Assembly: GCA_964389675.1 (NCBI GenBank)
Contig: CAYMEV010000023.1
Coordinates: forward strand, 1 to 53,832
Origin: CAYMEV01 sp964389675 [NCBI: uncultured Candidatus Sumerlaeota bacterium]
Lineage (GTDB): Bacteria; CAYMEV01
Direction: 5' to 3'
DNA length: 53,832 bases
Numbering within the stretch: position 1 is the stretch's first letter; the number at the start of each line of letters is the position of its first letter. The position numbers and the translations under genes are program-made. Shown piece after piece: positions 42,651 to 49,776 of the stretch. A model generated the notes under the pieces. The model was not told the origin of the DNA. It ran no database searches and saw only the letters and a list, made by a program, of their open reading frames with translations.

Positions 42651-43073
42651 ATGAAGATTTTCTGCATTGCAGGCTTTGCTGCAATAACAAAGGACCCGTC
42701 CGCAAGTGCATCACTCTACAGGGATACCCTGGGCCTTCCCCTTGAGAGCCATGGAGATTACCTCTTCATGGATAAATTTCCCGGAGCATTCCATTTCGGT
42801 GTATGGCCACTTAAAATGGCAGCCCTTTCCTGTTTCGGCACGGAACGGTGGCCATCTGATATACCCGAACCTTCATCCACCATTGAGTTTGAACTTGAAG
42901 ATGCATCTGCAGTATCTGAAGCTGTACTGGAAATGAAACAGAAGGGCTATCATTTTATCCATGAAGCACGCACAGAACCATGGGGACAGACAGTAGCAAG
43001 GTTTCAGAGCCCTGAAGGAGTGCTGACAGGCTTAAGCTATGCACCCTGGCTTCATGAAAAACAGCCTTCCTGA
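42651..43073 (+). CDS. VOC-superfamily protein (glyoxalase/bleomycin-resistance fold)
   Basis: A 140-residue cytoplasmic protein with the paired beta-alpha-beta-beta-beta modules of the vicinal oxygen chelate fold. The first half has I-A-G-F-A-A-I-T-K-D-P...L-Y-R-D-T-L-G-L-P-L. The second half has S-T-I-E-F-E-L-E-D-A, A-V-L-E-M-K-Q-K-G-Y-x-F-I-H-E-A-R-T-E-P-W-G-Q-T-V-A-R-F-Q-S-P-E-G-V-L-T-G. Metal ligands cannot be assigned with certainty (candidates are His and Glu in the second half). AAGGAG precedes the ATG. A decayed second copy of its 5' end lies 1.7 kb upstream, beyond the ATPase gene. The 175-base gap to the carotenoid operon leaves open whether they are co-transcribed. Confidence 0.85.
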   Translation: MKIFCIAGFAAITKDPSASASLYRDTLGLPLESHGDYLFMDKFPGAFHFGVWPLKMAALSCFGTERWPSDIPEPSSTIEFELEDASAVSEAVLEMKQKGYHFIHEARTEPWGQTVARFQSPEGVLTGLSYAPWLHEKQPS

Positions 43074-43248
43074 TAAAACAAAAGATCAGGCTTATTTTTG
43101 AGCTGTTCAAAAACAGCATAAAGCTCAAATTTCTGTCCTGTCATTACAATGAAAGCATAGATATTGACAAATATAAAAAAATGCATAAAATTAATAATGG
43201 TTCAAAAATTCTGACTGATATAGAGGGAAATCAGTTATCAGATATTCA

Positions 43249-43704
43249 TTGCTGAAAGATTTTTTAATTGCTCTAAGCATTCTTTTGTCATTTGCAGGGC
43301 ATTCCTCGCTTTGCGGTGAAGAAAAAACAGGCAGGATAGTTGTAGAGATAAAGGGCCTTAAGAATAATGAAGGCAAAGCCCGGATACTAATATTTTCTGA
43401 AAAAGAGAAAGATTATTTCCCCTCAGACCATGAAAAAGCATACAGGGCTCATGTCATGCCTGCTTCTGATGCACAGGAGGGTTTTGTATTCGAAGGGGTC
43501 CCATTTGGCAGTTATGCAGTGAGCGTGCATCATGATGAAAATGATGACGGCAGGGTGAATTCAAACTTTCTGGGCATCCCGAAGGAAGGCCTTGGGGCAT
43601 CCAATGATGCAAAGGACAGTTTCGGGCCTCCGCCTTTCCGGAAGGCTGAAGTTGCCCTGAATGATGATACCCTTGTTGTTAAGATAAATATTGTATATCC
43701 ATAA
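43249..43704 (+). CDS. Secreted DUF2141 protein at the head of the carotenoid operon
   Basis: A 151-residue exported protein with a hydrophobic signal segment (residues ~2-22) and a DUF2141 domain: I-V-V-E-I-K-G-L-K-N-N-E-G-K-A-R-I-L-I-F, F-E-G-V-P-F-G-S-Y-A-V-S-V-H-H-D-E-N-D-D-G and F-G-P-P-P-F-R-K-A, all family hallmarks. The start is uncertain: the frame opens with TTG at 43249, and the AGAGGG upstream lies too far away. The crtN start is only 25 bases past its stop, so it belongs to the carotenoid operon. DUF2141 genes are, from memory, often beside carotenoid genes; no biochemical role is known to me. It may act at the envelope where the pigment is inserted. Confidence 0.8.
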   Translation: MLKDFLIALSILLSFAGHSSLCGEEKTGRIVVEIKGLKNNEGKARILIFSEKEKDYFPSDHEKAYRAHVMPASDAQEGFVFEGVPFGSYAVSVHHDENDDGRVNSNFLGIPKEGLGASNDAKDSFGPPPFRKAEVALNDDTLVVKINIVYP

Positions 43705-43729
43705 TAAAAATATAGGAAGGGAACGCAAA

Positions 43730-45229
43730 ATGGAAAAAAAGAAGGTAATAATAATCGGAGCTGGCCCTGGAGGTCTATCTGCCGGCATGATACTGGCGCA
43801 AAAGGGGTTTGATGTCCGCATATATGAAAAAAGGAATATCGTCGGCGGGAGAAACGGTTTTATCAAATCAGGAGATTTCACCTTTGACATAGGCCCTACA
43901 TTTTTTCTTATGAAATACGTTCTTGAGAATATTTTTAAATTATGCGGCAAGGAGCTGACAGACTATGTAAAGGTCATAGAACTTGACCCTATGTACAGGC
44001 TTGCTTTTCATGACAGGACCCTGATACCCACTACAGACAAGGAAAGAATGATAAAAGAGATGGAAAGTGTTTTCCCGGGAAGCTCAAAGGGCTATATAAG
44101 GTATCTTAAAAAGGAAAAGAAGAAATTCGACAGGCTTATCCCATGCCTCGAAGTCCCATACGGCAGGATAAGAGATTATTTATCCCTGAGGCTTCTAAAG
44201 GCTGTACCCTACCTGGATGCACACCTAAACCTCTTTGATGTCCTGGGGAGGTATTTTGACGATGATACCCTTAAAATATGCTTTACCTTCCAGGCAAAAT
44301 ATATAGGAATGTCACCCTGGGAAGCGCCAGGGCTTTTCAGCATACTTTCCTTCATTGAGCACGGAGGCGGTGTCTATCATATAGAGGGGGGGCTGAACAG
44401 GCTTTCTCAGGCCATGGCAAAGGTGACAGAGGAATTCGGCGGGAAGATACGGCTCTCCACCCCTGTTAAAAACCTTATTATTGAAGACGGCATCGCCAGG
44501 GGAGTCCTTCTTGAGGACGGCTCAGAAGAAAGAGGCGACTATGTAATAATTAATGCTGACTTTGCCCATGCAATGAACAGGCTTGCAGGATCAGGGCACA
44601 GAAGAAAATATACCGACAAACGCCTTAAAAAGATGAAATATTCATGTTCCACCTTCATGCTCTACCTTGGGCTGGACACGGTATATGACAATCTGAATCA
44701 CCATAATATCTTCTTTTCGAAGGACTATAAGCAGAATGTTGCTGAAATAGTCAAAAACTCAGTCATTTCCGATGACCCGTCATTCTATGTCCACAACCCC
44801 AGCCTGATAGACAAAACCCTTGCGCCGGAGGGAAAATCATCCGTTTATGTCCTTGTGCCAATAGGAAATACCAGCGGGGGCATCGACTGGGAAAAGAATG
44901 AAGAGCCCTTTAAGGAAAAGATACTGGGCCTGATGGAGTCAAAGGCAGGCATGAAGGATATCAGGTCCCACATAGAGCAGATAAAGGTAATAACCCCTAA
45001 ATACTGGCTTGAGGAGATGGATATATACAATGGGGCTACCTTCAATCTCGGCCATAATATGGGTCAGATGCTCTATTTCAGGCCCCATAATGAATTTGAG
45101 GAATTTGGGAACTGCTATCTTACAGGCGGGGGAACCCATCCGGGAAGCGGGCTTCCCACCATATACGAATCAGGGAGGATCAGCTCTGAGCTTATCCTGA
45201 AAAGGGAAGGTATGAGCCTTAAATCATAG
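43730..45229 (+). CDS. crtN: 4,4'-Diapophytoene desaturase-like FAD enzyme
   Basis: A 499-residue flavoprotein of the CrtI/CrtN family. The ATG at 43730 has AGGAAGGGAA upstream and starts directly with the FAD-binding V-I-I-I-G-A-G-P-G-G-L-S-A-G; the frame opens further upstream without support. It aligns from memory with Staphylococcus aureus CrtN: F-T-F-D-I-G-P-T near 55, E-M-E-S-V-F-P-G-S-S-K-G, F-Q-A-K-Y-I-G-M-S-P, M-K-Y-S-C-S-T-F-M-L-Y-L-G-L-D, D-K-T-L-A-P-E-G-K-S-S-V-Y-V-L and C-terminal G-G-G-T-H-P-G-S-G-L-P. It would introduce the conjugated double bonds into 4,4'-diapophytoene to give diaponeurosporene or diapolycopene. aldH starts four bases after its stop. Confidence 0.87.
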   Translation: MEKKKVIIIGAGPGGLSAGMILAQKGFDVRIYEKRNIVGGRNGFIKSGDFTFDIGPTFFLMKYVLENIFKLCGKELTDYVKVIELDPMYRLAFHDRTLIPTTDKERMIKEMESVFPGSSKGYIRYLKKEKKKFDRLIPCLEVPYGRIRDYLSLRLLKAVPYLDAHLNLFDVLGRYFDDDTLKICFTFQAKYIGMSPWEAPGLFSILSFIEHGGGVYHIEGGLNRLSQAMAKVTEEFGGKIRLSTPVKNLIIEDGIARGVLLEDGSEERGDYVIINADFAHAMNRLAGSGHRRKYTDKRLKKMKYSCSTFMLYLGLDTVYDNLNHHNIFFSKDYKQNVAEIVKNSVISDDPSFYVHNPSLIDKTLAPEGKSSVYVLVPIGNTSGGIDWEKNEEPFKEKILGLMESKAGMKDIRSHIEQIKVITPKYWLEEMDIYNGATFNLGHNMGQMLYFRPHNEFEEFGNCYLTGGGTHPGSGLPTIYESGRISSELILKREGMSLKS

Positions 45230-45233
45230 ACCG

Positions 45234-46616
45234 ATGAATGAAAAAGATGTAGAGATACTTTATAATAAGCAGAGAACATTCTTTGACAGCGGAAAGACCC
45301 GGGATACACACTTCAGAATAGATCAGCTGAGAAAGCTGTACCATATCATAGATGAGAACACAAAAGAGATCCTTCATTCACTTTTTCTGGACCTTAACAA
45401 GAGCAGTACAGAGTCATTTACAAGCGAGATAATGTATGCGCTCATAGAGATCAAGGCCCTTCTTCGAAATATAAAGAAATGGTCCCGCCCTGTAAAGGTA
45501 AAGACCCCTATACTCAATAAGCCGGGAAAAAGTTTTTATATATATGAACCATACGGCACCGCACTGATAATAAGCCCGTGGAACTATCCCTTCGGCCTTC
45601 TGATCACCCCGCTTGCCGGAGCAATAGCATCGGGCAACTGCATTATCGGCAAGCCGTCGGAACAGGCACCCAGTACATCAGCCTGCATAAAAAGGCTTAT
45701 CGATCAGAACTTTGACGAGGCTTATATAGCCATTGTTGAGGGTGGAGCTGAAGACACACAATCTCTCATCAGGCCAGGGACAGGCTGTATATTCTTTACC
45801 GGGAGCACCGGTGTCGGCAGAAAGATAATGGCATCCGCCTCAAATTACCTTATCCCGGTCATACTGGAGCTTGGAGGCAAGAACCCATGCATCGTCGATG
45901 ATGATATCAACCTGGATACAGCAGTAAGAAGGATCGCATGGGGCAAATTCTTCAATGCGGGGCAGACATGCGTAGCCCCTGATTACCTCATGGTGCACAG
46001 GAATATAAAGGATAAGTTCCTAAATAAACTCAAAAGCACCATAAAGGATTTCTATGAAACCAGGGACCCTGTAAAGGACTTTACCCGTATAATTAACAGA
46101 AAGCATTATGACAGGCTCTCCGGGCTCCTGAATAAAGGAGATATAATAGCAGGCGGCAATACAGATGAAGAGAGGCTTTATATCTCGCCCACTGTACTGG
46201 ACAATATGGATTTTGATTCAAGGATAATGCAGGAAGAGATATTCGGCCCCGTTCTGCCTGTAATTACCTATGATAACCTTGCCTCTGCATTAGATCATAT
46301 TACAAAAAGGGACAGGCCCCTCATTACATATTTTTTCTCGAATGACAAAAGGAAGCAGAAGCTTGTGATGGACAGGGCAAACTCTGGATCTGTATGTATA
46401 AACGGCACACTGCATATCTTTCTGTCAAATGAACTGCCATTCGGAGGTGCAGGTGCAAGCGGTATGGGCAGATACCATGGTTTTGCAAGCTATGAGGCCT
46501 TCACTTATAAAAAGGCAGTACTGCAGAAATCATTGTCATGGGATATAAAAACATTCTATCCCCCATATAAAACACCCCTGAAATTCTTAAAAAAAATAAT
46601 GGATTTTATATATTAA
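45234..46616 (+). CDS. aldH: Aldehyde dehydrogenase, probably for the carotenoid aldehyde
   Basis: A 460-residue NAD(P)-dependent aldehyde dehydrogenase of the class 3/fatty-aldehyde-like group. It has the cofactor region I-I-S-P-W-N-Y-P-F, F-T-G-S-T-G-V-G-R-K, the general base E212 in L-E-L-G-G-K and the nucleophile C246 in A-G-Q-T-C. A C-terminal N-E-L-P-F-G-G-A-G-A-S-G-M-G block is present, and the very C-terminus is a basic hydrophobic tail of the type that holds such enzymes near membranes. Placed between crtN and crtP, it is the likely 4,4'-diaponeurosporenal dehydrogenase (AldH), making the carboxylic acid that CrtQ glycosylates. In Staphylococcus aureus, as I recall, the corresponding gene lies away from the crt operon. 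Confidence 0.88.
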   Translation: MNEKDVEILYNKQRTFFDSGKTRDTHFRIDQLRKLYHIIDENTKEILHSLFLDLNKSSTESFTSEIMYALIEIKALLRNIKKWSRPVKVKTPILNKPGKSFYIYEPYGTALIISPWNYPFGLLITPLAGAIASGNCIIGKPSEQAPSTSACIKRLIDQNFDEAYIAIVEGGAEDTQSLIRPGTGCIFFTGSTGVGRKIMASASNYLIPVILELGGKNPCIVDDDINLDTAVRRIAWGKFFNAGQTCVAPDYLMVHRNIKDKFLNKLKSTIKDFYETRDPVKDFTRIINRKHYDRLSGLLNKGDIIAGGNTDEERLYISPTVLDNMDFDSRIMQEEIFGPVLPVITYDNLASALDHITKRDRPLITYFFSNDKRKQKLVMDRANSGSVCINGTLHIFLSNELPFGGAGASGMGRYHGFASYEAFTYKKAVLQKSLSWDIKTFYPPYKTPLKFLKKIMDFIY

Positions 46617-46642
46617 AAATAATGGATATGGAAGGTGCAAAT

Positions 46643-48121
46643 ATGAGCGGTAAAAAGATTATTGTGATCGGTGCCGGGCTTGGCGGGATCTCTGCGGCAA
46701 TAATGCTGAGGATAAATGGCTATGATGTTGTAATACATGAAAAGAACGATAAGATCGGAGGCAAGCTGAATACAATAAGCAGTCAGGGCTATACATTTGA
46801 TCTGGGGCCATCCATACTTACACTGCCGCACTACTTCAGCAGGCTTTTTGAAGCCTCAGGCAGAAAAATGGAGGATTATATAAAAATAAACAAAGTACGC
46901 CCCCACTGGAGGAATTTCTTTGAAGACGGCACAGTAATAGACCTTGACCCTGACATGGAGATAATGGAAAAACAGCTTTCAAAATTCGGCCCTGACACCT
47001 TTGCACAGTTCAGGGAATTCCTTGACTACTCTGAGAAGCAGTATGATCTGATTGAGAAGGGATATTTTGAAGAAGGGCTGGATAATACCATTGATTTCAT
47101 GAAATTCTACAGCCTCTCCACTTTTTTCAGGATTGATTTTCTCCACAGCATGCATACAGGCGTTGCAAAACATATCAGCAATCCCTATCTGGTGGATATC
47201 ATGGACTTTTTTATAAAATATGTCGGGTCTTCAGCATATAATGCCCCCGGCTTCATGAACCTTATGCCCACCATACAGTTCAGGTATGACCTGTGGTATG
47301 TACCCGGAGGCTTATACAATATAGCATCGGGCTTTGACAGATACATGAAGGAGCTCGGGATCGAAATCAGGCTTAACAGCGAAGTAAAAGCCATAAAAAC
47401 ACACAACGGCAGGGTAACTGCCGTTGAGACAGCAGACGGTACTGATGAAGCTGATTTCATTGTCTGCAATATGGAGGCAATACCTGCCTACAGGATGCTC
47501 CTTAAGGAGGATGAGTCCTTCCTGAAAAAGCTCAGGCGGTTTGAACCGGCATGCTCGGGGCTTGTCCTTGATATCGGCCTTGACACTCAGTATCCCCAGC
47601 TTGGGCATCACAATTTTGTATTCTCAGGCAATCAGAAGGAGCATTTCAATACAGTCTTCAACAAAAAAAGGCTTCCCGAGGACCCCACCATCTACCTGGT
47701 CGATGCATCAAAATCGGATCCATCTGTAGCCCCTGAAGGCTGTTCAGGCCTGAAGATACTGCCCCATATACCCTATATTGATGAGAAAAATCCCCTGACC
47801 AGGGATGAATATGTCAGCTATAAGGAAAAGATACTGGATAAACTGGAAAGGACAGGGCTGAAGGACCTGAGAAAGCATATAGTATATGAACATATCCTGA
47901 CCCCTCTTGACATTCAGGAGATGTATTATTCCAACGGGGGCTCAATATACGGTGTCGTATCAGACACAAGGAAGAACCTTGCATTCAAAATCCCCAAAAA
48001 AAGCAGAAAATACAGCAACCTCTACTTTACAGGCGGAAGCGTGAACCCGGGGGGAGGGATGCCCATGGTCATTCTCTGCGGCCAGAATGTCTGCAAAAAG
48101 ATAATTGAGGATGACAGATAG
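46643..48121 (+). CDS. crtP: 4,4'-Diaponeurosporene oxygenase-like FAD enzyme
   Basis: A 492-residue flavoprotein. The ATG at 46643 has GGAAGGTG upstream; the in-frame ATG at 46622 is less likely. It begins I-I-V-I-G-A-G-L-G-G-I-S-A-A-I. From memory it matches Staphylococcus aureus CrtP better than CrtN: F-D-L-G-P-S-I-L-T-L-P, H-W-R-N-F-F-E-D-G-T, I-S-N-P-Y-L, F-I-K-Y-V-G-S-S-A-Y-N-A-P, K-I-L-D-K-L-E-R-T-G-L-K-D-L-R-K-H-I, I-Y-G-V-V-S-D and F-T-G-G-S-V-N-P-G-G-G-M-P-M-V. It would oxidise the terminal methyl of diaponeurosporene to the aldehyde. crtQ begins 15 bases after the stop. Confidence 0.87.
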   Translation: MSGKKIIVIGAGLGGISAAIMLRINGYDVVIHEKNDKIGGKLNTISSQGYTFDLGPSILTLPHYFSRLFEASGRKMEDYIKINKVRPHWRNFFEDGTVIDLDPDMEIMEKQLSKFGPDTFAQFREFLDYSEKQYDLIEKGYFEEGLDNTIDFMKFYSLSTFFRIDFLHSMHTGVAKHISNPYLVDIMDFFIKYVGSSAYNAPGFMNLMPTIQFRYDLWYVPGGLYNIASGFDRYMKELGIEIRLNSEVKAIKTHNGRVTAVETADGTDEADFIVCNMEAIPAYRMLLKEDESFLKKLRRFEPACSGLVLDIGLDTQYPQLGHHNFVFSGNQKEHFNTVFNKKRLPEDPTIYLVDASKSDPSVAPEGCSGLKILPHIPYIDEKNPLTRDEYVSYKEKILDKLERTGLKDLRKHIVYEHILTPLDIQEMYYSNGGSIYGVVSDTRKNLAFKIPKKSRKYSNLYFTGGSVNPGGGMPMVILCGQNVCKKIIEDDR

Positions 48122-48136
48122 CAAAAAAAAATAAAT

Positions 48137-49249
48137 ATGGCTGAACTATCTTTAGTATTCCAGGCAGTATCATTTCTGCTCTGGCTTTTTGCATTCTGGT
48201 TCCTGTTCAGGATACCGGCCTGCAGGGCCAGTGAAAGCAGGATCAGATATCCCTCAGTCTCCCTGATAATACCTGCAAGGAACGAGGAACACAATATAGG
48301 CGGGCTTCTTGACTCTATCAGCTCACAGCCCTCAGGGCCGGATGAAATAATTGTCGTAAACGACCATTCAACAGACCGCACAAAAGAGATCAGCCTTGAA
48401 AAGAAGGCAGAAGTGCTTGACGCAGAAGAGCTTCCCTCTGGCTGGCTTGGAAAGCCCTGGGCATGCATGCAGGGAGCATTGAAGGCAAAGGGCGAGATCC
48501 TGATGTTCCTGGATTCGGATACCAGGTTCTGCAAAAACGGCTATGAGAAGATACTGCAGACCTTTCAGCGTCTCTCCTCCCAGGAAAAGACCGCCATGTC
48601 CGTATCCCCCTACCATGCAGTAGAAAAGCCCTATGAACAGCTCTCCCTCATGTTTAATATTATCATGACAGGCTCCCTGAACGCCTTTACCCCGCTGAAA
48701 AATGCAGAGCCTTCAGGCCTTTTCGGCCCCAGCCTCATTGTCAGAAAAGATGATTACTTCAGTATCGGTGGCCATGCCTCTGTAAGGGACAGGATACTTG
48801 AGAATGTGTTCATAGGCGAAAAGTTCAGGGATAATAATATCAGTATCAGATGCTTCGGCGGAAGCTCTTCCCTCTCATTCCGCATGTATCCTGACGGTAT
48901 CCCGGCCCTTGTAAAAGGCTGGGCAAAGGCCTTTGCATCCGGTGCCTCAAAGGCCCCGATCATTATACTCCTTGATATAATCGCCTGGATATCAGCCGGA
49001 TTCATAATAGCAATTTTTCTGATCTTATCAGCATTCAGCCATTTTAACCCGATATTATGGCTTATCCTTTATCTTCTATATACTGCCCAGCTCTACTGGA
49101 TGGGAAGAAGGACAGGCTCCTTCAGCCTGCTTTCAGCCCTTCTTTTCCCGGTTCACCTGGTCTTTTTCTGCTCTGTTTTCTTTCTGTCCCTTTATTACCA
49201 GCTTTCAGGAAGGGCAGTAAAGTGGAAATCCAGAAAGATAAAAAGATAA
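48137..49249 (+). CDS. crtQ: Family 2 glycosyltransferase, CrtQ-like
   Basis: A 370-residue membrane-associated GT-A glycosyltransferase. It has an N-terminal membrane helix (residues ~5-25), then S-L-I-I-P-A-R-N-E-E-H-N-I, V-V-N-D-H-S-T-D, L-P-S-G-W-L-G-K-P-W-A-C and the D-S-D metal-binding motif in M-F-L-D-S-D-T-R-F. Two or three hydrophobic segments close the protein (about 275-350). The G-W-x-G-K-P-W-A-C signature and the position between crtP and crtO point to CrtQ, which esterifies the carotenoid carboxylate with glucose. Length matches Staphylococcus aureus CrtQ (375). No ribosome-binding site is visible, only A-rich sequence, so coupling to crtP is likely. Confidence 0.85.
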   Translation: MAELSLVFQAVSFLLWLFAFWFLFRIPACRASESRIRYPSVSLIIPARNEEHNIGGLLDSISSQPSGPDEIIVVNDHSTDRTKEISLEKKAEVLDAEELPSGWLGKPWACMQGALKAKGEILMFLDSDTRFCKNGYEKILQTFQRLSSQEKTAMSVSPYHAVEKPYEQLSLMFNIIMTGSLNAFTPLKNAEPSGLFGPSLIVRKDDYFSIGGHASVRDRILENVFIGEKFRDNNISIRCFGGSSSLSFRMYPDGIPALVKGWAKAFASGASKAPIIILLDIIAWISAGFIIAIFLILSAFSHFNPILWLILYLLYTAQLYWMGRRTGSFSLLSALLFPVHLVFFCSVFFLSLYYQLSGRAVKWKSRKIKR

Positions 49250-49262
49250 TGGAAGGCTTATT

Positions 49263-49766
49263 ATGCTGATAGAACTTTCTCCAGGATGGATAATAATCCT
49301 GAACATCATTCTTCTTTTCCTTCTCCATATATCAACAGCTTATCTAATAACAAGCCTCCCCGGAAAAGCCTTCGATCCATTATCGTGGCTGTACAGGGAA
49401 AGGAAATGGGAAAAGGACGGCAGGGTCTATGAAAGCCTTTTTAAGATAAAGGCATGGAAAGGCATGCTTCCGGACGGCGCTGCACTGTTCAGCAGGGGAT
49501 TTGCAAAAAAGCATCTTCTTTCTTTTGATACTGAATATTTACACTCCTTTATAACTGAAACATGCAGGGGCGAACTGGCACACTGGCTTGTAATCGTATT
49601 ATCCCCTCTATTCTTTATATTCAACTGGTGGTGGGGAGGCATCATCATAGTAGTGTACTCGCTTTTCGCCAGCCTGCCCTGTATAATGACACAGAGATAC
49701 AACCGCATAAGGTTTATAAAAATGCTGGCTAAGAAAGCATCCGCCCCCGGGGTGCCTGTAAAATAA
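49263..49766 (+). CDS. crtO: Glycosyl-4,4'-diaponeurosporenoate acyltransferase-like protein
   Basis: A 167-residue membrane protein with hydrophobic segments near residues 8-30, 108-125 and 128-145. From memory it shares with Staphylococcus aureus CrtO (about 165 residues) the order K-x-W-x-x-x-x-x-D-G, T-x-R-G-E-L-x-H-W (here T-C-R-G-E-L-A-H-W) and the terminal Q-R-Y-N-R-x-R (here T-Q-R-Y-N-R-I-R). CrtO adds a fatty acyl group to the C6 of the glucose in the last step of staphyloxanthin synthesis. GGAAGG precedes the ATG, 13 bases after the crtQ stop. It ends ten bases from the stop of the convergent cyclase copy 4. Confidence 0.87.
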   Translation: MLIELSPGWIIILNIILLFLLHISTAYLITSLPGKAFDPLSWLYRERKWEKDGRVYESLFKIKAWKGMLPDGAALFSRGFAKKHLLSFDTEYLHSFITETCRGELAHWLVIVLSPLFFIFNWWWGGIIIVVYSLFASLPCIMTQRYNRIRFIKMLAKKASAPGVPVK

Positions 49767-49776
49767 AGCTCCGGCG

